DNA of 64,000 bases, taken from positions 1 to 64,000 of the forward strand of contig JACKET010000004.1 in NCBI GenBank assembly GCA_020632875.1. The letters are read 5' to 3'. The DNA is from Alphaproteobacteria bacterium (GTDB lineage: Bacteria > Myxococcota_A > UBA796 > GCA-2862545). How positions within the stretch are numbered: position 1 is the first letter of the stretch; each line of letters begins with the position of its first letter. The notes under the pieces were generated by a model, which worked only from the letters and a program-made list of their open reading frames with translations, made no database searches and was not told where the DNA came from. Made by a program: the position numbers and the translations under genes. Shown one piece after another: positions 1-7,742 of this stretch.

Positions 1-2
1 GC

Positions 3-1160
3 CCCGTGTACGTCGCCTCGCGCGCACACCACGTCGACATCGGCGGCTCCACACCGGGCTCCATGCCCCCCTCGTCCGCGACGCTCGCCGAAGAGGGCGC
101 GGTGTTCCACCACGTCCCCCTCCACGAAGACGGCTCGGGGCCCGACCTGCGCGAGTCCCGCCAGCCCGACACCGTCCGCGCCGACCTCTCCGCGCAGGTG
201 GCCGCCAATCGCGCCATGCTGGAAGGCCTCTCCGCGCTCGGCCCGGCGGAGGTCGTCCACGCCTGGCTGGCCCACGTGCTCGACGCCAGCGAAGACCTCG
301 CGCGGGCCCTCGTCGCGCGCCTCCCCGCGCACACCGGCCCCGTGGTCGACACGGTGCGCGGCATCCCCGTGCGCCTCGAGACCCGCGTGGCCGCGGAGCC
401 CGACGGGGACGTGCTGATCGTGGACTTCACGGGCACCGGTCCACCCCACGCGGGCAACCTCAACGCCCCGCCCGCCGTCGTGCGGGCTGCCGTGCTCTAC
501 GCGCTCCGCGTGCTGCTCGACACCGACGTCCCGCTGAACGAGGGCCTGCTGCGGCGCGTGCGCCTGGTCGTGCCCGAGCCGAGCCTGCTGTCCCCGCCGT
601 CCGGCGCGGCCGTGGCGGGCGGGAACGTCGAGACCTCGATGCGCGTCGCCGACCTGCTCCTCCGGGCGACCGGGCGCGCGGCGGCTTCGGCCGGCACCAT
701 GAACAACCTGACGCTCGGCGGCGATGGCTGGGCCTACTACGAGACGCTCGGCGGCGGCCAGGGCGGCACGTCGCGGGGCCCCGGAGCACCGGCCCGCCAG
801 CTCCACATGACGAACACGCGGGCGACCGACCCCGAGGTCCTCGAGCACCGCCTGCCCCTGCGCGTGCGGCGATTCTCCCGGCGTCGCGGCAGCGGCGGGG
901 CCGGCGAGAACCCCGGCGGGGACGGGTTGATCCGCGAGCTCGAGGTCCTCGAGCCCTGCACCGTCGCCCTGCTCGCCACCCGACGCCACGACGGGGCCGC
1001 CGGGCTCGGGGGCGATGCGGGGATGCCGGGCGCCGACAGCCTGGTCACGAACGGCGTGCCGCACCCCTGGAACGGCGCGCCCACCGCCCTCTCCCCCGGC
1101 GACCGGGTGGTCGTGAAGACCCCTGGCGGCGGGGGCTGGTCCCACGGAGTCACCGAATGA
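3..1160 (+). CDS. Hydantoinase B/oxoprolinase family protein (5' truncated by window edge)
   Basis: C-terminal 385 residues of a HyuB/5-oxoprolinase-type subunit; the reading frame is open to the left edge, so the true start lies outside. The segment HHVDIGGSTPGSMPP matches the conserved H(x)DIGG..PGSMPP signature of hydantoinase B domains, and the end has the usual Gly-rich stretch (KTPGGGGWSHG). Family members carry out ATP-dependent hydrolysis of 5-oxoproline or hydantoin rings, usually together with a HyuA subunit or domain, which would lie to the left. The substrate cannot be told from this fragment. The stop overlaps the next start by four bases (ATGA), so the two genes are probably co-translated. 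Confidence 0.85.
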   Translation, partial: PVYVASRAHHVDIGGSTPGSMPPSSATLAEEGAVFHHVPLHEDGSGPDLRESRQPDTVRADLSAQVAANRAMLEGLSALGPAEVVHAWLAHVLDASEDLARALVARLPAHTGPVVDTVRGIPVRLETRVAAEPDGDVLIVDFTGTGPPHAGNLNAPPAVVRAAVLYALRVLLDTDVPLNEGLLRRVRLVVPEPSLLSPPSGAAVAGGNVETSMRVADLLLRATGRAAASAGTMNNLTLGGDGWAYYETLGGGQGGTSRGPGAPARQLHMTNTRATDPEVLEHRLPLRVRRFSRRRGSGGAGENPGGDGLIRELEVLEPCTVALLATRRHDGAAGLGGDAGMPGADSLVTNGVPHPWNGAPTALSPGDRVVVKTPGGGGWSHGVTE

Positions 1161-1642
1161 AGGTCGAGGTCGTCCACGAGTTCCCCTGTCCCCCCGATCG
1201 GTTCTTCGACATCCTCGAGAGCGACGAGCTGGAGCGGGCCATCGTCGAGCACTCGACGTCGAAGCGCGAGCTGATCGAGGACCGTCACGAGGGCGACGTG
1301 CGGGTGCGGCGGTGGCGGATCACGCCGTCGCGCGAGCTGCCCGGCGTCATCCAGAAGCTCATCGGCGCGAAGAGCCTCGCGTACGAGCAGGTGAGCCGCG
1401 TCGACCGCGCGAATCGGCGTGTGGACTGGAGGATCGAGGTGGCCCAGGCGGCGGGGCGCGCGGACATCGGCGGCGTGCTGCACGTCGTCGAGACGCCGAC
1501 GGGCTGCCGACGGACGATGATCGGGCACGTCGAGATCCGCGTGCCGATCGTGGGCGGGCGCGTCGAGAAGGTGCTCGCGGAGGACGTCCGCAAGACCTAC
1601 GAGCGCTCGCACCGCCTGATCAGCCGCCTGCTGGACGCCTGA
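1157..1642 (+). CDS. DUF2505-like SRPBCC (START-fold) protein
   Basis: A 161-residue protein beginning MKVEVVHEFPCPPDRFFDILES, with the N-terminal pattern of polyketide-cyclase/START-like (SRPBCC) proteins, closest in look to DUF2505. The family has a helix-grip fold with a hydrophobic pocket; no enzymatic function is established for this branch. There is no signal peptide or membrane segment, so it should be cytosolic. The start overlaps the upstream HyuB stop by four bases, which supports this ATG and an operon with HyuB. The ligand is unknown. Confidence 0.7.
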   Translation: MKVEVVHEFPCPPDRFFDILESDELERAIVEHSTSKRELIEDRHEGDVRVRRWRITPSRELPGVIQKLIGAKSLAYEQVSRVDRANRRVDWRIEVAQAAGRADIGGVLHVVETPTGCRRTMIGHVEIRVPIVGGRVEKVLAEDVRKTYERSHRLISRLLDA

Positions 1643-1745
1643 TCGTCGTCAGGTTGCCGAAGGAGATTCACGGGGTAGTGGCGGGTGGTCTCGATCGCTT
1701 GCGTAGGGACCGGGGGGCCTCACGCCTCCGTCCCGAGGAGCCCCC

Positions 1746-3275
1746 ATGCGCACGTCCCTGCTCACCCTCGTCCTGCTCGCGGGCTGCCCCGCCAAAGACG
1801 ACGTCCCCGTCGACACGGGCGAGACGGAGACGGACACGGACACGGATGCCGACACCGATGCGGATGCCGACACCGATGCGGACGCGGACTCCGACACCGA
1901 TGCGGATTCGGATTCCGATACCGACACCGACGCGGACACCGACACGGACGCGGACACCGACACCGACGCGGACACCGATACGGACGCGGACACCGACGCG
2001 GACACCGATGCCGACACCGACACCGACACCGACATCGCGGTCTGGCCGCCTGCGTTCCAGCTGTCGGTCGGGCGGGCGGGCGTGTTCACGGCCTTCGACG
2101 TCGTGAACGGCGCGGTGACCGGCTCGGCCGCCGGCCCCTTCACCGGGTGTCCGGCTGGCATGGACCTCGTGGGCCACGACGTCCAGAACGACGGCTACTG
2201 GCTGTGCGTGGAGTCCGCCTTCTCGAATCACCGGTTCTTCGTCGGGAACGGGCCCACGCAGCCGTACGCGCTCCGCTCGCACCAGCTCGAGAACCCGACG
2301 CTCCTGAGCAGCGCCGCGGTCGCGGGCTCGGACTGCGGGTCCGGCACGCTGCTGTGGGACGGGAGCGGGCGTGGCGCGCCCGCGGGGGACCAGGTGTGGG
2401 TGTGCGGCGACGAGGCTCTGCCGGACTGGCTCTTCACGCCCAACCAGCTCATCACGTGGACCGCCGATCAGACCTTCTCTGAGTCGAGCGTCACAGGGGA
2501 GCTGATCCTGACGCCGAACGGCGCGGACCCGAAGCTCACCAGCCCCGCCGGCCTCGACATCGACGCGTCGTACTCCCAGGTCGTCATCCCCACGGCGACG
2601 GTGGGTGCGGCCTCGACCGCGCAGCTCTTCTTCCGCCGTGTCGGGGACCCCGGCTTCACCGAGGCGCGGTCCCTCACGGTCGCCATCCCCGCGAACCAGA
2701 ACGAGACCGACGTGCTGTTCGACATGTCCAACGTCGCGGGCTGGAACGGGCGGATCGACCAGCTCCGGTTCGATCCGTCGATGAGCAACTCGACCCTCAC
2801 GCTCATCGACGGCATCGCGCTGCGCCATCCGGACGGCGTGCGGGTGACGATCGAAGGCACGGCGGACAACGGCTACACGCTGTTCGTCGACGGGCGCCAG
2901 CTCGCGACCGACAACAACTGGCCGACCATCACGTCCACCATCGTCCACCTGACGCCCGGAGCGCACACGGTGGGGGTGCGCGGCGTGGACCAGGGCGCTC
3001 CGGGGATGGTGCAGCTCCGTGCGCGGACCACCCCCAGCGTCCTGTTGGTCTCGAACACCACGGACTGGAAGTCGTTCGACGCGGGTGGTGGCGAGCCCGC
3101 GGGCTGGGCGGGCTCCGGCTTCGACGACTCGGGCTGGAACACGCCGAGCACGTGCGGGCCCAACGGCACGGCCCCCTGGGGCAGCCTGATCACGGGCGCG
3201 GACTTCATCTGGGACGGCGCCGACTGCCAGACCGCCGGTACCCGGCTGTTCCGCGCGACGATCACGGTTCCCTGA
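1746..3275 (+). CDS. Exported lipoprotein with long Asp/Thr/Ala linker
   Basis: 509 residues. The N-terminus is a lipoprotein signal (MRTSLLTLVLLAGCPAK, lipobox LAGC, Cys14). A highly acidic linker of about 75 residues follows (residues roughly 24-97), built almost only of D, T and A in DTDAD-type repeats. The remainder is a soluble, Trp- and Gly-rich domain; its last ~120 residues (TIEGTADNGYTLFVDGRQ ... FDDSGWNTPS) resemble a galactose-binding-like or carbohydrate-binding beta-sandwich, but no named family is recognised. A GAGGAG Shine-Dalgarno stands before the ATG. It is probably surface-anchored, the acidic linker acting as a spacer or Ca2+ binder (inference). Similar linkers begin to appear in the gene at 5141 and in the fragment at 51.8 kb. 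Confidence 0.8.
   Translation: MRTSLLTLVLLAGCPAKDDVPVDTGETETDTDTDADTDADADTDADADSDTDADSDSDTDTDADTDTDADTDTDADTDTDADTDADTDADTDTDTDIAVWPPAFQLSVGRAGVFTAFDVVNGAVTGSAAGPFTGCPAGMDLVGHDVQNDGYWLCVESAFSNHRFFVGNGPTQPYALRSHQLENPTLLSSAAVAGSDCGSGTLLWDGSGRGAPAGDQVWVCGDEALPDWLFTPNQLITWTADQTFSESSVTGELILTPNGADPKLTSPAGLDIDASYSQVVIPTATVGAASTAQLFFRRVGDPGFTEARSLTVAIPANQNETDVLFDMSNVAGWNGRIDQLRFDPSMSNSTLTLIDGIALRHPDGVRVTIEGTADNGYTLFVDGRQLATDNNWPTITSTIVHLTPGAHTVGVRGVDQGAPGMVQLRARTTPSVLLVSNTTDWKSFDAGGGEPAGWAGSGFDDSGWNTPSTCGPNGTAPWGSLITGADFIWDGADCQTAGTRLFRATITVP
1815..2036 (+). repeat. Tandem Asp-Thr/Asp-Ala codon repeat inside lipoprotein gene
   Basis: In-frame low-complexity tract of 6-base units (GACACC, GACGCG, GATGCG, GACTCC) encoding alternating D-T, D-A and D-S dipeptides. 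Synonymous variation (GAC/GAT, ACC/ACG) means the peptide is conserved more tightly than the DNA. The tract probably expands and contracts by slippage. Confidence 0.9.
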
Positions 3276-3296
3276 GCTCCTGCAGGAGGTGGTCCG

Positions 3297-4439
3297 ATGA
3301 TCGTCGTCGCCGGAGCTGGCCCCGGAGGGCTCGTCGCCGCGCTCGCCCTGCAGCGGCGGGGCTTCGAGGTGACCGTGCTGGAGCGGTCTCCCGAGCTGCG
3401 GACCGCGGGTGCCGGCCTGCTGCTGCAGCCGAACGCCCTCGCCATGCTGCGCGCGCTCGACCTCGTCGACCCGATCGCCGCGGCGGGCATCGTGATGGAG
3501 AGCGCGGCGGTCCAGGACGCGTCGGGTGCGTCGATCTCGGGCATGCCGTTCGCCGCGCTCACCCCGCGCTTCGGCGCGCCCGCCATCGGCATCCTGCGCG
3601 CGAGCCTGTCGGGCGTGCTCGCCGCGGGCCTGGCCCCCGGCACCCTCCGCTTCGATGCGGGCGTCGCCGGGGTCCGCCAGGGCGACGCGCACGTCGAGAT
3701 CGACCTCGAAGACGGCACGACCGTCACCGGCGCCGCGTTGATCGGGGCCGACGGCATCCACTCGCGCGTCCGGGCCGCGGTGATGGGCGCGATCGAGCCG
3801 CGGTACTCCGGCTACACGTGCTGGCGCGGCATCGTCGGCCTGCCCCACCCCGCCGGCCCGCGCCGGATGGTCGAGCGGTGGGGTCGGGGGAACCGGTTCG
3901 GCATGGTGCCGGTGTCCGACGCCACGACGTACTGGTTCGCGACCGCGAACACGGCGCCCGGCGGCATCGACGGAGACGACCCGATCGCCGAGCTGCGCGC
4001 GCGGTTCGCCGGCTTCGCGGCACCCGTCGACGACGTGCTCGCCGCCACGCCGCCCGAGGCCGTGCTCCGCAACGACATCGTCGATCTCGCGCCGCTCGAC
4101 CGCTGGACGGACGGCCGCGTCGCGCTGCTCGGCGACGCCGCCCACGCCATGACGCCGAACATGGGCCAGGGGGCCTGCCAGGCCATCGAAGACGGCGTGG
4201 TGCTCGCGAGCGTCTACGATCCGTCCGACCCGGCCGGGAGCCTCGCGACCTACGCGGGCCGCCGCCGCGACCGGGCGCGGATGTTCGTCGACCGGTCGTG
4301 GAGCGCCGGCCGCATGGGCCAGTGGGAGAACGGGCTCGCCTGCGCCGTGCGGAACACGCTGGCCCGCTGGACCCCGGGCGCGCTCGTGGAGCGGATGCTG
4401 GTCGAGCAGTGGTCCGTCGAGGTCCCGGAGCTCCGCTGA
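3297..4439 (+). CDS. FAD-dependent monooxygenase (UbiH/PHBH-type)
   Basis: 380-residue class A flavoprotein monooxygenase. The Rossmann dinucleotide motif GAGPGGLVAALALQRRG is at residues 6-22, with an acidic residue after the second strand (VLER). The DG motif is in GADGIHSRVR (about residue 150), and the GD motif, which contacts the FAD ribityl chain, is in LLGDAAHAMTPNMGQGACQA (about 278-297). The family uses NAD(P)H and O2 to hydroxylate aromatic or polyketide-like substrates; the substrate here is unknown. There is no signal peptide. The start is fixed by AGGAGGT six bases upstream of the ATG. It is convergent with the next gene, one base separating the stops. Confidence 0.9.
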   Translation: MIVVAGAGPGGLVAALALQRRGFEVTVLERSPELRTAGAGLLLQPNALAMLRALDLVDPIAAAGIVMESAAVQDASGASISGMPFAALTPRFGAPAIGILRASLSGVLAAGLAPGTLRFDAGVAGVRQGDAHVEIDLEDGTTVTGAALIGADGIHSRVRAAVMGAIEPRYSGYTCWRGIVGLPHPAGPRRMVERWGRGNRFGMVPVSDATTYWFATANTAPGGIDGDDPIAELRARFAGFAAPVDDVLAATPPEAVLRNDIVDLAPLDRWTDGRVALLGDAAHAMTPNMGQGACQAIEDGVVLASVYDPSDPAGSLATYAGRRRDRARMFVDRSWSAGRMGQWENGLACAVRNTLARWTPGALVERMLVEQWSVEVPELR

Positions 4440-4440
4440 G

Positions 4441-4977
4441 CTACGCGGCCTTGTCCTTCGAGGCCCGATGGCGCGCGTGCGCCGCGCGCTTCTCCTTGTC
4501 CTTCTGCTCGCGCTCGGTGCCGAGGTACGGCTCGCGCGTGCCCATCACGTGGTCCATCCACGGGCGGGTCACGCACCAGTTGGCATCCTGGTTCGGCCCC
4601 ATGTGGTGGTCGTAGTGCCACGGCAGCTTCTCGCGCGCCCACTCGATGTCGAGGTGCGACTTGCGGTGCACGTGCCAGTAGTAGGCGGCGCTGTACCAGA
4701 CCGTGCACGTGAAGAACGGCGCGACGGGCAAGAGCGGCGCGTGCAGCGCGGAGAGCGCGACGAGACCGAGGATCTCGCGGTTCTGCGGGTTGTCGCCGAG
4801 CACGATGCGCTCGTAGTCGGCATCGTAGTGCTCGTTCTTGCGGACCGCGCGGTGGTGCTCGTGGAAGTGGAACGACCAGAAGCTCGACCGCTTCTTGCCC
4901 CGCCCGTGCAGCACGTACTTGTGGATGAGCCACTCGCTCGCGTTCGCGTAGGCGAGACCGATCGGGATTCCCAGCAT
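4441..4977 (-). CDS. Small sterol desaturase/fatty acid hydroxylase family protein
   Basis: 178 residues with the His-cluster pattern of the membrane di-iron hydroxylase superfamily: HKYVLHG (residue ~19), HFHEHH (~37), HVHRKSH (~103) and HYDHH (~125). Two hydrophobic stretches (N-terminus and about 75-100) would span the membrane. It is shorter than typical sterol desaturases (about 250-300 residues), but the full His set is present, so it could be a minimal active member. The tail is Lys/Arg-rich. It is transcribed divergently from the imelysin cassette and shares the 163-base intergenic region holding the operator-like repeats. Confidence 0.75.
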   Translation of the reverse strand: MLGIPIGLAYANASEWLIHKYVLHGRGKKRSSFWSFHFHEHHRAVRKNEHYDADYERIVLGDNPQNREILGLVALSALHAPLLPVAPFFTCTVWYSAAYYWHVHRKSHLDIEWAREKLPWHYDHHMGPNQDANWCVTRPWMDHVMGTREPYLGTEREQKDKEKRAAHARHRASKDKAA

Positions 4978-5011
4978 GGCGCCCCCGGTACCGACCGCAG
5001 TCGGAGAGGAT

Positions 5012-5047
5012 TGACGGTATCGTCAGTTTTTTATGACGATGGCGTCA
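5012..5047. promoter_or_regulatory. Duplicated TGACG-N4-CGTCA operator-like palindrome
   Basis: Two copies of the perfect 14-base inverted repeat TGACG-N4-CGTCA, at 5012-5025 (spacer GTAT) and 5034-5047 (spacer ATGG). Their centres are 22 bases apart, about two helical turns. They lie in the divergent intergenic region and read identically from either side. The second copy extends by one more pair (ATGACG-N4-CGTCAT). This is the layout of a dimeric repressor operator pair; the cognate regulator is not visible in the window. Confidence 0.6.
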
Positions 5048-5067
5048 TTTCTGTCAAGCAGGATCTG

Positions 5068-5097
5068 TTGGACAGCCGGATTTCGTTTGGGTACAAC
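5068..5097 (+). promoter_or_regulatory. Candidate sigma70-type promoter for the imelysin cassette
   Basis: TTGGAC (5068-5073) and TACAAC (5092-5097) separated by 18 bases, each matching four of six consensus positions. It sits between the duplicated palindrome and the Fur-box-like site, so both could act on it. Prediction only; the matches are modest. Confidence 0.3.
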
Positions 5098-5103
5098 ACC
5101 ATT

Positions 5104-5122
5104 GAAAATGAATTTCATTTCC
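5104..5122. promoter_or_regulatory. Fur-box-like 9-1-9 palindrome
   Basis: GAAAATGAATTTCATTTCC is a 9-1-9 inverted repeat with one mismatch between arms, in an otherwise GC-rich region. It matches 13 of 19 positions of the classical Fur box GATAATGATAATCATTATC. It lies about 18 bases upstream of the lipoprotein start and just after a candidate -10. The downstream imelysin gene belongs to a family repeatedly found under iron control, so Fur repression is a reasonable inference. Confidence 0.5.
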
Positions 5123-5140
5123 AATTGGAGGATGAAGCCG

Positions 5141-6589
5141 ATGCCGACCCTTGCCTCACGCGCCACCCGTGCGGCCGTGCTGACGGCGCTCTTCGCAGCC
5201 TGCAAGGCCGATGGCGAGCCCGTCGAGACCGACACCGACACCGACATGGTGGGGATCGTCCCGTCCGAGGATCTCTACGCGTTCCCGAGCCGCCTCGATC
5301 CGGCGGTCGACTCCGTGTCGTACGACGGGCAGGTGTTCCGGCAGCTCCTCATCGCCGACATGGAAGAGCACATCGTAGACCTCACGGATCGCCTGAACAG
5401 CGGGTTCTTCCCCGCTGCCGGCGATGTCGAGGCCGAGCTCGACTTCTACTTCTCGTTCGACAGCGCCACGTCCGGCACCCTCGCGTTCGACTTCGAGGCC
5501 GGCGAGATGCTCCAGAGCACCTACGACGACGTGAGCTCCGACAAGGATCTCGTGGGGAAGATCGCCGGCAACGACCCGGTCGGGCAGCACGTCGACTGGA
5601 GCACGGGCTTCGTCGGGTGGAGCGACCCGGCCGTCACGACGCCCGAGAGCCTCGTCCGCCTGTGGTTCGCCGAGCTCGACGCGGCGGCGGTCGACTGGTC
5701 CGTCGGCACGTACCCGCTCGACCCCTCCGGGAACCCCGTCCCCGCCGTGCAGATCACGGCCGACGGCCGCGACCTGATGGAGCTGCTCCAGAAGTTCCTG
5801 AGCGGGGCCGTGTCGTTCTCCCAGGGCGCCGACGACTACCTCGACGACGACGAGCCCGGGAAGGGCCTGCTCTCCGACCACACGGCGCTCGAAGAGGGCG
5901 AGCCGTTCACGGCGCTCGAGCACTCCTGGGACGAGGGCTTCGGGTACTTCGGCGCCTCGAAGGGCTACGGGGGCCTGACCGACGCCGTCATCGCCGACCC
6001 GGGCTACGCCGACACCGACGGAGACGGGGCGATCGACCTGCTGTCGGAGGTGTGCTGGTCCCATGCGTCGTACGCGGCGAAGCGCGACCTCGGCTCGTCG
6101 TCCGCGGCGCCCACCGACTTCACCGGCGAGGCCTGGGAGGGCTTCTGGAAGGGGCGCCAGCTCCTCGCCAGCACGTCCGGCGAGCTGTCCGCGGCCGAGC
6201 TCGAGGCGCTGAAGGGGCACCGCGACCAGGCCGTGCAGGCGTGGGAGAAGGCGCTCGGCGCGACGCTCGTGCACTACCTGAACGACGTGCTCGCCGACAT
6301 GGCGACGTTCGACACGGCGTCGTACGACTTCGCGGGCCACGCGGGCCACTGGTCCGAGATGAAGGGCTTCGCGTTGGCGCTGCAGTTCAACCCGCGCTCG
6401 CCGGTGTCCGACGGCGACTTCGCGACGCTCCACACCCTCATCGGCCAGGCGCCCGTGCTGCCCACGGCCGACGCAGCGACGCGCGACGCCTACGCGGACG
6501 ACCTCCGCGCGGCGAGGGCCCTGATCGCGTCGGCATACGGATTCGACCCCGTGAACCTCGGAGACGACGATGGCGCGAACGGCTGGTAG
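5141..6589 (+). CDS. DUF4856-like lipoprotein of the imelysin cassette
   Basis: 482 residues from the chosen start. Upstream in-frame ATGs exist (5033, 5132), but only 5141 has a Shine-Dalgarno (GGAGG) at normal spacing and places a signal peptide at the N-terminus (MPTLASRATRAAVLTALFAAC, lipobox FAAC). After the Cys comes a short acidic linker (ETDTDTD), then a helical domain with the Y.FPS...SV.Y.GQ..R lead-in and conserved acidic stretches that I associate with DUF4856, a family commonly encoded next to imelysins. Role: probable periplasmic or outer-membrane component of iron handling (inference from the neighbour and the Fur-like site). It overlaps the imelysin start by 20 bases, so the two are coupled. 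Confidence 0.7.
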   Translation: MPTLASRATRAAVLTALFAACKADGEPVETDTDTDMVGIVPSEDLYAFPSRLDPAVDSVSYDGQVFRQLLIADMEEHIVDLTDRLNSGFFPAAGDVEAELDFYFSFDSATSGTLAFDFEAGEMLQSTYDDVSSDKDLVGKIAGNDPVGQHVDWSTGFVGWSDPAVTTPESLVRLWFAELDAAAVDWSVGTYPLDPSGNPVPAVQITADGRDLMELLQKFLSGAVSFSQGADDYLDDDEPGKGLLSDHTALEEGEPFTALEHSWDEGFGYFGASKGYGGLTDAVIADPGYADTDGDGAIDLLSEVCWSHASYAAKRDLGSSSAAPTDFTGEAWEGFWKGRQLLASTSGELSAAELEALKGHRDQAVQAWEKALGATLVHYLNDVLADMATFDTASYDFAGHAGHWSEMKGFALALQFNPRSPVSDGDFATLHTLIGQAPVLPTADAATRDAYADDLRAARALIASAYGFDPVNLGDDDGANGW

Positions 6590-7742
6590 CTGGCTCTCCT
6601 GGGGCGTGATCGCCGGGCTCGCGCTGCTGGCCGCGGCTCCTCCGGTGGGCTGCGTGCCCGACGACCCCGGCACGACGCCCATCGTGGACTTCGGGCCGGT
6701 GCTCGAGGCGACCGGTCCGGCGGTGGTCGTGCCCACGCTCCAGACCTTCGCCGACCGCGCGGAGGCCCTCACCACCGCGCTCGACGCGTGGCGCGCCGCC
6801 CTCGAGGCCGACACGGACGGGCTCGCCGAGCGCGAGGCCGCGCGAGACGCCTGGCACGCCGCGATGGACGTGTGGCAGGAGGCCGAGGTCATGCAGATCG
6901 GCCCGGCCGCACCGAGCCTCACGGCTGCGCTCGGCGAAGACCTGCGCGACGAGATCTACTCGTGGCCGACCGTGAACCCCTGCCTCGTCGACCAGAAGAC
7001 CGTCGAGGCGGCGTGGGACAGCCCGTCCTTCTTCGCCGACAACCTCGTCAACAGCTACGGGCTCGACGCGATCGAGCACGTCCTGTGGGCGGGCCCCGAC
7101 AACACGTGCCCGGGCCAGGTGCCCATCAACGCCGACGGATCGTGGGCCGCGCTCGGGGAGTCTGGCGTGGCGCTCAACCGCGCGTGGTACGCCGTGGCGA
7201 TGAGCGCCGAGGTCGAGCGCCAGACGGGCGCCCTGCTGGGCCGCTGGACCGGCGACTTCTCGCCCGCCACGTCCTACGGCAGCGACCAGGAGGCGCTGAA
7301 CGAGGTGTTCGACGCGTTGTTCTACCTGGAGCTCGTCACGCAGGACCGCAAGGTCGCCGAGCCGCTCGGTGCCGGCGACTGCACGACCGGCTGCATCGAG
7401 CTCGTCGAGGCCCTGCCCTCGGGCACGTCGAACGACTGGATCGCCGCGAACCTGCGGGGCTTCCGCGCGCTCTTCACGGGCGGCGACGCGCCGGGCATCG
7501 AAGACCTCCTCCGCGAGGTCGGGCACGACGCGCTGGCCGACCAGGTCCTCGCGGAGCTCGATCAGGCCGACGCGGACGTGGCCGCGCTCGGTGCCCCGCT
7601 CGAAGAGGCGCTGATGACGAACGCCGGCCAGGTGACCGTCGTGTTCGAGCAGCTCAAGGCCGTGACGAACCTGCTGGAGGGCGACGTGGCGACCGTGCTC
7701 GCGCTCACCATCCCCAGCGAAGCCGCAGGAGACGCGGACTGA
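6570..7742 (+). CDS. Imelysin family (M75-like) exported protein
   Basis: 390 residues with a hydrophobic signal and a Cys at residue 28 (AAPPVGC, lipobox-like), followed by a mostly alpha-helical imelysin fold. The family GxHxxE-type signature is seen as SYGLDAIEHVLW (about residue 164-175), with Asp in place of the usual His, as in many non-peptidase imelysins. The peptidase activity of this family is doubtful; better supported roles are iron-regulated periplasmic binding. The start overlaps the end of the preceding gene. The stop (TGA 7740-7742) overlaps the CTG start proposed for the next gene. Confidence 0.85.
   Translation: MARTAGSWLSWGVIAGLALLAAAPPVGCVPDDPGTTPIVDFGPVLEATGPAVVVPTLQTFADRAEALTTALDAWRAALEADTDGLAEREAARDAWHAAMDVWQEAEVMQIGPAAPSLTAALGEDLRDEIYSWPTVNPCLVDQKTVEAAWDSPSFFADNLVNSYGLDAIEHVLWAGPDNTCPGQVPINADGSWAALGESGVALNRAWYAVAMSAEVERQTGALLGRWTGDFSPATSYGSDQEALNEVFDALFYLELVTQDRKVAEPLGAGDCTTGCIELVEALPSGTSNDWIAANLRGFRALFTGGDAPGIEDLLREVGHDALADQVLAELDQADADVAALGAPLEEALMTNAGQVTVVFEQLKAVTNLLEGDVATVLALTIPSEAAGDAD

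Noticed and set aside
1668..4145. 825-codon minus-strand open frame across the lipoprotein and monooxygenase genes
   Set aside because: Low-complexity Arg/Val/Gly composition, no start signal, antisense to two well-supported genes; an effect of high GC.
4437..4443. Identical CGCTGAGCTA at two convergent stop pairs (about 4435 and 30905)
   Set aside because: Ten bases dictated mostly by two stop codons one base apart; likely coincidence.
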